Below are positions 26,397 through 34,116 of a stretch of 64,000 bases of DNA, in pieces. Below the pieces are notes generated by a model, which was not told the origin of the DNA, did no database searches, and saw only the letters and a program-made list of their open reading frames with translations. Numbering within the stretch: the first letter of the stretch is position 1; each line of letters opens with the position of its first letter. The stretch lies in NCBI RefSeq assembly GCF_001544075.1, contig NZ_BCNT01000020.1, forward strand, positions 1 through 64,000, written 5' to 3'. The stretch comes from Comamonas terrae. Its GTDB lineage: Bacteria > Pseudomonadota > Gammaproteobacteria > Burkholderiales > Burkholderiaceae_C. A program made the translations under genes and the position numbers.

Positions 26397-26798
26397 ATGC
26401 AAAGCAGTCCCACCGAGGCATTTCTCTACACCAGCAGGCTCGCATCGGATGCGGGCATCGACTGCGTTGCAGACATCGTCAAAACCGCACGGGCTTTCAA
26501 TTCGGAAAATCACATCACTGGCGTGCTGATATTTGACGGCGAGCGTTTCTGCCAATACATCGAGGGGCCGAAAGCCTCTCTGGACGCTCTGATCCAGCGC
26601 ATCGCCGCCGATTCCCGGCATTGCGAGTTCAATCCCCAATACCGTCAAAACACCGGCAACCGACGCCTGTTCGCCAACTGGTCCATGGCCTATGCCATGG
26701 TGGAAGACGAAGAAATACTGCAGGAGCTCTCCGCCCTGGAAGGCGAGAACGCAATGGGCCGGCTGAACGAAATGCTGCCCCTGCTGGATATGGCCTGA
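26397..26798 (+). CDS. BLUF-domain blue-light sensor, stand-alone
   Basis: A 133-aa BLUF protein that should bind FAD and sense blue light. The key residues align by spacing with AppA: Tyr11 (LYTSRLAS), Asn35 (ARAFN), Gln53 (FCQYIEG) and Trp95/Met97 (ANWSMAY). The BLUF fold covers about residues 6-102, and the last 30 residues form a helical cap (EDEEILQELSALEGENAM). There is no output domain, so it must signal through a partner protein. No obvious partner is adjacent; the nearest GGDEF gene in the window is 15 kb away. AGGAAA precedes the ATG. Confidence 0.92.
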   Translation: MQSSPTEAFLYTSRLASDAGIDCVADIVKTARAFNSENHITGVLIFDGERFCQYIEGPKASLDALIQRIAADSRHCEFNPQYRQNTGNRRLFANWSMAYAMVEDEEILQELSALEGENAMGRLNEMLPLLDMA

Positions 26799-26883
26799 AC
26801 CACCCACCAGGCACTTGCACAGATAAAGCACAAACCCGCCGGCGTGGGTTCTTGTCAGCGGCCTTGGGCTTCTCCGAGGTAGG

Positions 26884-27159
26884 TCACCTCTGGTAACCGG
26901 AGCCGTCGGGCTTCCATCCCCGGCCACTGTCGTCAAACCGTGGATCCTGGTTGCCACGCTCGCCGTTGGTGGACCAGCCGCGGCCGCGTTCATCGAAGCG
27001 GCGGTCCTGGCGATAGCGGTCCGCCGGGTCTCTGTCGCGGTACCGATATCCATCGCGGTAGCCATAAGATTCCTGGTAGCCATAGCCGCGGTCAGGTCCG
27101 TAGCCCACGCAACCGGACAAAAGCATTGCCACGGCTGAAAAGGCAAGCAGCGTTTTCAT
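26884..27159 (-). CDS. Small Tyr/Arg/Gly-rich lipoprotein, 91 aa
   Basis: A signal peptide with lipobox LLSGC (Cys17) is followed by a very Tyr/Arg/Asp/Gly-rich low-complexity region (short RYRDRDP and GYRDGY repeats) and two copies of a motif F-D-x2-G-R-G-W at about residues 54-61 and 75-82. It is probably an outer-membrane lipoprotein. No function known. Confidence 0.7.
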   Translation of the reverse strand: MKTLLAFSAVAMLLSGCVGYGPDRGYGYQESYGYRDGYRYRDRDPADRYRQDRRFDERGRGWSTNGERGNQDPRFDDSGRGWKPDGSGYQR

Positions 27160-27620
27160 AACAGTCCTTTCCGTCTGAACATGGACAGTTTATGCAGAGG
27201 GCGCCTGCCGCAGCTTGTTCATTTGTTACCTTGCTCCGCGCCTGCCTTACCCCGGGCAAGCTCCGGCGCCAGGCAGGCAGCCGGCAGCACCATGAACGCG
27301 GTTCCGGACAACGCCGTGACAGGCAGAGTAGTCAGGTTGTCACAGCTTGGCGCTCTGTACTTCCGCACCGAAGAGGGCGCGGCCTGTCCCGATACATGTA
27401 GCCACGCACATACGGACCCGTAGATGCCCTCATTATTTGTATGTTTTGGTAACATCATGATTTACAATCGACGAATACAGGCCGATAGACCATGTGGAAG
27501 CATCTGCCCAGGCAGAGCCCCCTCTCCATCGCAGTGGCTTGTACCTTTTTACGCCGGGCTTGGGGCTCCCTCCACTATTTTTCATTCCCAGGCGTGCCTG
27601 TAGTGGCACCGGCTCTTTAC
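27160..27620. other. Gene-free stretch before an orphan terminator
   Basis: No convincing protein gene. An AT-rich segment around 27440-27475 looks promoter-like, and about 150 nt later a strong terminator occurs (27621-27654) with no gene between, so a small RNA is possible. Confidence 0.35.
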
Positions 27621-27654
27621 AAAAGGCCCGCAGCAAGCGCTCGCGGGCCTTTTT
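27621..27654 (+). terminator. Orphan intrinsic terminator
   Basis: AAAAGGCCCGC and GCGGGCCTTTT form a perfect 11-bp stem around an 11-nt loop, with U-tract on plus and A/T symmetry allowing minus use too. No annotated gene ends here. Confidence 0.8.
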
Positions 27655-27782
27655 GCTGGAGGCGGGCCAGCATGCCTGTACTTTCCCGGCAGAAGTACTG
27701 ATGCATCATTTTTTTGTTTCATTTAGAAACAAACATGCCGATACTCAAGGAAACCGTTCACCCACCATGAAAGGCCCTGGAC

Positions 27783-27989
27783 ATGAGGTACTGCATCATC
27801 AAGGTCGCCGGAGCCTGCTATTCAGCCCTGTTCCCCAGCACCTGCGCCGCAGCCGCCGATGCGATGCGGCGCTACCCCCACGCCACCAGGATCAGTGTTC
27901 GCGTGCCACAGGTGGCAGCGCATGCCTCCTGTCCGGTACCGGCCATGCGGCCGCATTTTCATGCGCCCTGTCAGCACCGGACCTCTTGA
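27783..27989 (+). CDS. Small hypothetical protein, 68 aa
   Basis: A 68-aa protein whose first 45 residues (MRYCIIKVAGACYSALFPST then AADAMRRYPHATRISVRVP) have the look of a compact conserved domain, similar in style to short beta-proteobacterial proteins I have seen but cannot name. The C-terminal 20 residues are less convincing. AAGG lies upstream of ATG. Confidence 0.5.
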   Translation: MRYCIIKVAGACYSALFPSTCAAAADAMRRYPHATRISVRVPQVAAHASCPVPAMRPHFHAPCQHRTS

Positions 27990-28052
27990 ACTCAATGCTG
28001 GAGCAGTCGCTCGCCGGGGCAGGACGCAAGCCCCGAAAGACGGGTACCCAGC

Positions 28053-28604
28053 CTATTCCTGCTCGACCAGCAGGACACGCCTCAGATCGATCCCCAGGTC
28101 CTGCGCCTTTTCCAGCAAAGCCTTGAGCTTGTCCGCGGGGATCTGCTTGCTGCGCGACAGCAGCCAGAAATACTCCGGGCTGCTGCCGACGACCAGGGCG
28201 GTCTGGTAGCCGTCGTCCAGGCTCACCACGTTATAGCCGCCATAGAACGGCCCGAAGAATGACACCTTGAGCGCCGCAATGGAAGGATCGCCCAGAAAGC
28301 GCGCCCTGCCCTCGGACTCGCGCCATTCCTGCCTGGAGGCATCGAAGCCGCGATTGACCACCTTGACCGTCCCGTCGTCGTTCAGCGAGTAGTGCGCCGA
28401 TGTCCGTGTCAGCCCCTTCTCGAACCGGTGATCGATTCGGGCCAGCTCATACCATGTGCCCATATATCGCCTGGCATCAAAACCGACGACGGGCTTGACG
28501 CCGACGGGCACGGAAACGGCACAGCCGGACACGGCGATTGCCGTGCCTGCCGCGATCGCTGCAAAAGTGGCGATCCGCAAAAAAGAGCTTCTTGGTAAAC
28601 GCAT
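28053..28604 (-). CDS. blc: Outer-membrane lipocalin
   Basis: A 183-aa bacterial lipocalin. The signal peptide ends in lipobox VSGC (Cys28). The lipocalin motif is clear as ARRYMGTWYELARIDHRFEKG, followed by SAHYSLNDDGTVKVVNRG, FFGPFYGGYNVVSLDDGY and the C-terminal SRSKQIPADKLKALLEKAQDLGID. Blc binds fatty acids or lysophospholipids at the outer membrane and is usually stress-induced, which fits the neighbourhood. I start at MRLPRSSF; 12 further residues are possible. Confidence 0.92.
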   Translation of the reverse strand: MRLPRSSFLRIATFAAIAAGTAIAVSGCAVSVPVGVKPVVGFDARRYMGTWYELARIDHRFEKGLTRTSAHYSLNDDGTVKVVNRGFDASRQEWRESEGRARFLGDPSIAALKVSFFGPFYGGYNVVSLDDGYQTALVVGSSPEYFWLLSRSKQIPADKLKALLEKAQDLGIDLRRVLLVEQE

Positions 28605-28795
28605 TTTTCTGCTCGCAGTTGACAGTGGTAGACATGCCATTCAAGCACCTCTCGCCCGGCCAACCATGCAACATGGCTTTTCATGAGACAGCGGATCGCG
28701 GCAGCCTTTGTTCCTGGCATGCCGGCAGGCGCCGAATATTGCCAGCTATGCCCACTGCTCTGCAGAGCATCTGGGCGCCCCGGGGCATATCACGC

Positions 28796-29215
28796 TCAGG
28801 CTCTTGCAGGCCAGAACATCTCCCGCACCTGAGGCGAGCAGTACGGCAGCGCAAGCGCCACCCCATACAGGGCGCTACCCAGTGTGGCGGTCGAGTAGCC
28901 CAGGCCGGACATCGCCAGCGGCGGTGCAAAGCAGAGAAAGCCCCACGTTGCAGCACCCATCCACAAGGAAAACCGGGGGCCCCAGCTTCTGGTGCGCAGC
29001 AGCCCGTACCAGGAGGCCATACCCAGCATGAAGAGAGCAATCAGGGCGAGGAGATAGACCCAGTCCATCACGCTCATCTCCGTGTCCCACCAGAGGCCGG
29101 CGACAAATGCCTCCAGCGGCTCGGGAATGAGGGCGAATGCCACCTCGGCGACCATCCCCACAATCGGCAATGCCACGGAACCGACCACGATTGCCTGATA
29201 CGTCGACTTTTTCAT
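28796..29215 (-). CDS. Membrane protein of unknown function, 139 aa
   Basis: A 139-aa protein with four hydrophobic segments, at about residues 6-30, 48-70, 82-104 and 108-126. The start is at MKKSTYQAIVV. A TEMSVMDW loop lies between the first two. It is an inner-membrane protein by prediction; I do not recognise the family. Confidence 0.65.
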   Translation of the reverse strand: MKKSTYQAIVVGSVALPIVGMVAEVAFALIPEPLEAFVAGLWWDTEMSVMDWVYLLALIALFMLGMASWYGLLRTRSWGPRFSLWMGAATWGFLCFAPPLAMSGLGYSTATLGSALYGVALALPYCSPQVREMFWPARA

Positions 29216-29350
29216 ATCCCTCCCAATGAATCGGGGCGGATGGTAGCAAAGCGCGCAGGCCGCAGAAAACGAAGACAGGCTGCACCCATGGGGCTTTGAG
29301 TGCGCGAAAATCCGGATATCCAGATATCGATCTGACGCAAGGAGTACCCC

Positions 29351-29542
29351 ATGCCCGAATCTGGTTGGAAAATGCTTTTGTTGCTGTTCTGCGCAGCGGG
29401 CATTGCCTACCTGGCCTTTCAGCTCCTCAACGCATCCCACGAAGAAAGAGCCAACGGTGGCTATAACGGCGCATCGACCGTTGGCCCGCAGATCGTCTCC
29501 AGGGCTGCTTGGGCCGCAGCACCACAGCAGGCGCAGGCATAG
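29351..29542 (+). CDS. Small single-span membrane protein, 63 aa
   Basis: A 63-aa protein with one N-terminal hydrophobic helix (about 8-25, MLLLLFCAAGIAYLAFQLL) and a polar Gly/Ala tail. CAAGGAG lies 7 nt before the ATG. Unknown function. Confidence 0.55.
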   Translation: MPESGWKMLLLLFCAAGIAYLAFQLLNASHEERANGGYNGASTVGPQIVSRAAWAAAPQQAQA

Positions 29543-29571
29543 GCTGCTGGATGCAGCCAGGCCCGCCCACC

Positions 29572-29585
29572 TTGACATTCATCAA
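29572..29585 (+). promoter_or_regulatory. FNR/ANR-like box upstream of usp
   Basis: TTGAC-ATTC-ATCAA matches the FNR-family consensus TTGAT-N4-ATCAA at 9 of 10 positions. It lies 120 bp upstream of the universal stress protein gene, a common ANR/FNR target in other proteobacteria. Confidence 0.5.
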
Positions 29586-29705
29586 GAAACAGCGGCAATT
29601 TGCAGCCAGGGCATTGCAGGCCGCGCGGCGCAGTAGGAATATTCGCTTACCGGTATTCGGCGCAGCGGGCGATCACGCCCTCTGCATCACCCCAGGAGGC
29701 CAGCT

Positions 29706-30152
29706 ATGTTCAAACATGTGCTTATTCCTACGGACGGCTCGAAACTCTCGCAGGCCGCACTTCGTTCAGGCATCCAGCTCGCCAAGGAACAAGGCGCCCA
29801 GGTGACCGCGCTGCATGTAATGCCTGACTATGCGGTCATGATCTACGGTGCGGACGCGCTGCTGACGTGCAACGCTGCCGAATTCGAGAAAAGCGCGCAA
29901 CTGGAAGCCGACAGGGTCCTGCAGTTCGCGGAAAACCTGGCCAGGGAACAGGGCGTGCCCTGCAGAACCGTGCGGGTGACCAATGTCTCGGTCCACCAAG
30001 CCATCGTCAAGGAGGCCCGGGACAGCCGGTGCGACCTGATCTGCATGGCATCCCACGGCCGCAAGGGCATCACCGGCATTTTGCTGGGCAGCGAAACCCA
30101 GCGCGTTCTGGTCAACAGCAACATTCCGGTTCTGGTGCACCGCCCCGCCTAG
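29706..30152 (+). CDS. Universal stress protein, UspA family
   Basis: A 148-aa single-domain Usp. HVLIPTDGSKLS starts the Rossmann-like fold, ALHVMPDY ends strand 2, and ICMASHGRKGITGILLGSETQRVL is the ATP-binding signature (G-x2-G then GS/T), so it is likely an ATP-binding member. The ATG has an excellent AGGAGG. An FNR-like box upstream suggests induction under low oxygen. The CHAD gene follows by 56 bp and is probably in the same transcript. Confidence 0.93.
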   Translation: MFKHVLIPTDGSKLSQAALRSGIQLAKEQGAQVTALHVMPDYAVMIYGADALLTCNAAEFEKSAQLEADRVLQFAENLAREQGVPCRTVRVTNVSVHQAIVKEARDSRCDLICMASHGRKGITGILLGSETQRVLVNSNIPVLVHRPA

Positions 30153-30208
30153 CTGCGCCCTGTGCCGCCATCCGCCTGATTGCCTGTCAGTGGAGTTCAG
30201 GAACGCAC

Positions 30209-31063
30209 ATGGCCAGAACCACAAGACGAAGCGAAGCCGGCGCCGCAGCCTTCTTCCTGGAACTTGCGTCACCCCTTGCGGAATCGGTGATCGCGCAGGC
30301 CCGGGAAATTGCCAGCAAGCCTTGCGCCGAAGGCTTTCATCAGCTGCGCGTGTCGATGCGCAGCCTGCAGTCGCTATGGTGGTTCTATCGCCCCATGATG
30401 GACGCAAGAGAATATGCCCGGCAGAGAAGCATCTTCCAATCCGTCGCGGGCGCCGCCGGCCGTGTTCGCGACCATGACATCCTGCTCGCATTGCTGAACC
30501 TGCGCATGAAAGACACAGCTCTGCCCGCTTCCCAGATATCGGCGGCTCGCCAAGCCGCCGTGGAAGACGTCAAGGACCAGCTGTCACCTTCCGCCCTGCA
30601 GCCGCTGCTGCAGGAAATCCTGCGGCAGGCCTCCACCTCTGTGGCTGCGGGACAGCAAAAAGAAACCCTTAAAGCCTTTGCAGAGATTCGCGTTGCCAAA
30701 GCCGAAAAGCTGCTGCGTAAAAGACTCCAACAGGCATTGGCAGCCAAGAAGCCGGACCTGGCGGCATTTCACGATGTCAGAAAGGCCGGCAAGAAGGCCC
30801 GCTGCCTGTTGGAGCTTCTGGCCCCGGCCTTGTCCGGCGATCAACGAAAAACGCTGCGTCGCCTCAGGCAGACCTTGAAGTCGCTCGGTGAATTGAATGA
30901 TGTCGTGGCCAGCGAAAAACTCCTGCGCGAAAACCCGTTGCTGTGGCCCTCCAAGAACAGCAAGCCGGCAAAGATGGGGCATTGGCTCGAAAAAGAACGC
31001 AAGCGCCGCGCCAGCGCCTCGGCCCAGCTGCTACGCAAGAAATGGGCCAAGACCTTGCAATAG
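30209..31063 (+). CDS. CHAD domain protein
   Basis: A 284-aa CHAD-domain protein. Conserved histidines and basic residues are visible as FHQLRVSMRSLQSLWWFY, GRVRDHDILL and, in the second repeat, FHDVRKAGKKARCLLELL with LKSLGELNDVVAS. The fold is helical with a positively charged groove that binds inorganic polyphosphate. No CYTH or Ppk gene is adjacent. It is downstream of the Usp gene. Role inferred: polyphosphate-associated stress protein. Confidence 0.9.
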   Translation: MARTTRRSEAGAAAFFLELASPLAESVIAQAREIASKPCAEGFHQLRVSMRSLQSLWWFYRPMMDAREYARQRSIFQSVAGAAGRVRDHDILLALLNLRMKDTALPASQISAARQAAVEDVKDQLSPSALQPLLQEILRQASTSVAAGQQKETLKAFAEIRVAKAEKLLRKRLQQALAAKKPDLAAFHDVRKAGKKARCLLELLAPALSGDQRKTLRRLRQTLKSLGELNDVVASEKLLRENPLLWPSKNSKPAKMGHWLEKERKRRASASAQLLRKKWAKTLQ

Positions 31064-31369
31064 CGAGTGCATGCTTACATCGGCAGCACTGGCATCTGCC
31101 GATAACGGGCTGGCCGACACGCCAGGCATCGCCATAGGCGCTTGATCTGCTCGACCGTCCCGGCCCTGAACCCTTCGAGGTATCCCGCTCATTCATGGCG
31201 CCTCGTGTCGAGCCCATGGGGAGGCAAGGAAATCTCCACAAAGCTCGAGGTATGCAACCGATTCCGGGCCTATCACGATGTGTCCATTCGGCTGTCCCCC
31301 TCTTTTGACGGCAGTTCAAGTCGGTGAAGACTGACGCATGCCTTAGCGCCTGTTTTGCAGAATCCTTCC
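31064..31369. other. Intergenic before the ligase operon
   Basis: About 305 bp with no convincing gene; it should contain the promoter of the DNA-repair operon. I could not place its boxes. Confidence 0.4.
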
Positions 31370-32404
31370 ATGCTCGCTACACATGAGTCTGCCAACGGCA
31401 CGCGCCAGGACTTGATCGTATTGACGGACAAGGGCCTGTACTGCGAGGCCGGCGACTTCTACATCGACGCGTGGAAGCCGGTTCACCGCACTTTTGTCAC
31501 GCACGGACATTCGGACCACGCGCATGACGGCATGGGCGAGTACATCTGCAGCCCCACCACCGAGCCCATCTTGCGCTGGCGTCTGGGTGAGCAGAACATC
31601 AGGCCTCTGCCCTTCGGCACCCCCATCCGCATGGGCGAGGTTCAGGTATCCCTGCATCCGGCCGGGCACATCCTGGGCTCGGCCCAGGTACGGGTCGAAC
31701 GCGCCGGCGAAGTCTGGGTCTTCACGGGCGACTTCAAGCGGGAGCCCGATCCGACCTGCGAGCCCTTCGAGCAGGTGCGCTGCGACAGCCTGATCTGCGA
31801 GGCGACCTTCGCCTATCCCGTGTACGCATGGCCTTCCACCATGCAGGAGGTGCAGCGGGTGCTGCACTGGATAGCCCATTGCCGCGAGCAAGGCAAGGCC
31901 GCCATCCTGTATGCGTACAGCCTGGGAAAATCGCAGCGCGTGCTCGCGGGCCTGGACGGACGGCTCGATGCGCCCGTGCTCCTGCATGGTGCGATAGCGC
32001 GCGGCGTCGAGGTCTACCGGCAGGCCGGCATCACGCTGGCGCCCACGGAGCTGGTGAGCGAGGTGCCGCCGGACACGGACTTCGCGGGCCGCCTCGTGCT
32101 CGCGCCTCCCTCGGCGCAGGATTCGGCATGGTGCCGGCGCTTTCGCAGCTTCGAGCAGGCCCTGGCCTCGGGCTGGATGCAGCTGCGCGGCAACCGCCGC
32201 CGGCGCAATGTGCAGCGCGGCTTCGTGATCTCGGACCACGCCGACTGGCAGGACCTGATCGACACCATCGACCAGAGCGGCGCGCGGCGCGTCATCGCCA
32301 CGCACGGAAACACGGACGCCCTGATTCCCTACCTGCAGGAGCGCGGCATCCGCGCCGAGCGGCTCAGGACTGCCTATGGCGACGAGGAAGAGGCGGTGGA
32401 ATGA
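31370..32404 (+). CDS. Ligase-associated MBL-fold DNA exonuclease
   Basis: A 344-aa metallo-beta-lactamase/beta-CASP nuclease related to mRNA 3'-end processing factors. The metal site is THGHSDHAHDG (HxHxDH), with further ligands in LHPAGHILGSAQ and FTGDFKREPDP; C-terminal beta-CASP features are FVISDHADW and ATHGNTDALI. First gene of the four-gene ligase-associated operon; its stop overlaps the ligase start (ATGA). The ATG is at 31370; a TTG five codons upstream is less likely. Expected role: processing DNA ends before ligation. Confidence 0.9.
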   Translation: MLATHESANGTRQDLIVLTDKGLYCEAGDFYIDAWKPVHRTFVTHGHSDHAHDGMGEYICSPTTEPILRWRLGEQNIRPLPFGTPIRMGEVQVSLHPAGHILGSAQVRVERAGEVWVFTGDFKREPDPTCEPFEQVRCDSLICEATFAYPVYAWPSTMQEVQRVLHWIAHCREQGKAAILYAYSLGKSQRVLAGLDGRLDAPVLLHGAIARGVEVYRQAGITLAPTELVSEVPPDTDFAGRLVLAPPSAQDSAWCRRFRSFEQALASGWMQLRGNRRRRNVQRGFVISDHADWQDLIDTIDQSGARRVIATHGNTDALIPYLQERGIRAERLRTAYGDEEEAVE

Positions 32405-34116
32405 ACCGTTTCGTGCAGCTGTACCAGGCACTGGACGAGGCTGCGGGCACGCGCGACCGCGAGCTCGCCCTGCAGCACTATTTCTCCAGCGTTGACGCGG
32501 CCGAGGCCAGCTGGGCCGTGTATGTGCTAGGCGGCGGCAAGGTGAACACCGGAATGAACCGCATCGCCAAGACGACCGAACTGCGCGAGTGGGCCAGCGA
32601 GCTCACCCAATGGCCGGCCTGGCTGGTGGACGACAGCTACCGCCAGGTGGGAGACCTGGCGGAGACGCTGGCCTTGCTGGTCGCCGCCTGGCAAAAGCGT
32701 GGCGCCGGCCGGGCCGGTGCCCCGGAGGCTCAAGAGCCGCCCATCCCGCAGCCGGTGCTGCCCCCTGCAGGCCAGGCTCCGATGGAATTCGCCTTCCGGG
32801 TTCCCGACAACGACAGCCGCCTTGACGAATGGACACAGCTGTTCCTCCTGCCCCTGGTGCCGCTCGACGCCACCAGCCGCAAGCTGGCGATACAGGCCGC
32901 CTGGCAGCAGCTGGACACGCCATCCCGGTTCGTGTTCAACAAGCTGCTCACCGGTTCCTTGCGCGCAGGCGTCTCCAGGCGCACGCTCCAAAACAGTCTT
33001 GCGCCGCTGGCCGGCATCTCGCCGGCCGACATGGCCCATCGAATGGTGGGCGAATGGCAGCCCAGCGCGCAGGCCTTCGAGGCCCTGATGAACGCGGGCA
33101 CCAATGCCCAGTTGCGCGACAAGCCCTATCCGTTCTACCTGGCTTCGCCGCTTGCGCAGGAGCCCGCGGAGCTGGGCGATCCGCGCGACTGGCTGGTGGA
33201 GTGGAAGTGGGACGGCATTCGCGTGCAGCTGGTCCACCGCAAGGGGCATGCACCCTACCTCTGGTCGCGGGGCGAGGAGCGGCTGGACGGGCGTTTTCCC
33301 GAACTGGAGGAAGCCGCCTCCCGGCTGCCTGCAGACCTGGTGCTCGATGGCGAGCTGCTGGCCTGGGACCACGAGCTGCAGCGGCCCCGCGGCTTTGTGG
33401 CCCTGCAAAGCCGCATTCAAAAGCGCAAGCCTTCGGCACGCCTGCTGCAGACCGTGCCGGCCCGCATTCTGTTCTACGATCTCCTGGAGCTCGATGGCCA
33501 GGACCTGCGCGAGAAACCGTTGCGCGAGCGCCGGGCGCAGCTGGCCCGGCTGCTCGAGCAGGCCCGCTCGCCCGCCCTCGGCCTGTCGCCCCGGGTGGAC
33601 TTCGACAACTGGGAGGAGCTTCCCGCCCTGAGGGAGAAGGCCCCGCAGCTTCAGGCCGAGGGCCTGATGCTCAAGTCCCTGTCCTCGCCCTACCGCCAGG
33701 GGCGGCGGCGGGGCGACTGGTGGAAGTGGAAGGTCGACGCCTTCACGATCGACGCCGTGCTCATCTACGCGCAAAGCGGCAGCGGCCGCAGAAGCACGCT
33801 GCACACCGACTACACCTTCGCGGTCTGGAAGGAGGACACGCTGGTGCCCGTGGCCAAGGCCTATTCGGGCCTGACCGATGCCGAAATCCTGCGGCTGGAC
33901 AAATGGATACGCAGCCACACGCTGGAGCGCTTCGGCCCCGTGCGCTCGGTCACGCCCGCGCTGGTCTTCGAGATCGCCTTCGAAGGCGTGAACCGCTCCA
34001 CGCGCCACAAGTCGGGCGTGGCGGTGCGCTTTCCGCGCATCCTGCGCTGGCGCGAAGACAAGACGGCGCGCGACGCCGACCATTTGAGCGCCTTGCTGGA
34101 GCTTTGCGATGAATAG
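32401..34116 (+). CDS. ATP-dependent DNA ligase (ligase-associated operon type)
   Basis: A 571-aa archaeal-type ATP-dependent ligase. An N-terminal helical DNA-binding domain (1-230) precedes the adenylation domain with catalytic Lys269 in EWKWDGIRVQL (motif I KxDGxR), LVLDGELLAWD (motif III/IIIa) and EGLMLKSLSSPYRQGRR (motif IV region), WWKWKVD (motif V) and a C-terminal OB domain. It overlaps the exonuclease upstream and the helicase downstream (8 bp), so it is tightly translated with them. It seals nicks in a repair pathway separate from the NAD-dependent LigA. Confidence 0.93.
   Translation: MNRFVQLYQALDEAAGTRDRELALQHYFSSVDAAEASWAVYVLGGGKVNTGMNRIAKTTELREWASELTQWPAWLVDDSYRQVGDLAETLALLVAAWQKRGAGRAGAPEAQEPPIPQPVLPPAGQAPMEFAFRVPDNDSRLDEWTQLFLLPLVPLDATSRKLAIQAAWQQLDTPSRFVFNKLLTGSLRAGVSRRTLQNSLAPLAGISPADMAHRMVGEWQPSAQAFEALMNAGTNAQLRDKPYPFYLASPLAQEPAELGDPRDWLVEWKWDGIRVQLVHRKGHAPYLWSRGEERLDGRFPELEEAASRLPADLVLDGELLAWDHELQRPRGFVALQSRIQKRKPSARLLQTVPARILFYDLLELDGQDLREKPLRERRAQLARLLEQARSPALGLSPRVDFDNWEELPALREKAPQLQAEGLMLKSLSSPYRQGRRRGDWWKWKVDAFTIDAVLIYAQSGSGRRSTLHTDYTFAVWKEDTLVPVAKAYSGLTDAEILRLDKWIRSHTLERFGPVRSVTPALVFEIAFEGVNRSTRHKSGVAVRFPRILRWREDKTARDADHLSALLELCDE

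Noticed and set aside
26833..26850. Short stem AACCCGC/GTGGGTT after the BLUF gene
   Set aside because: Stem is short with a G-T pair and the following CTTGT is a poor U-tract, so I do not call a terminator.
27291..27423. Short plus-strand frame starting MNAVPDNAVTG
   Set aside because: Only about 43 codons, no good ribosome binding site, no recognisable feature.
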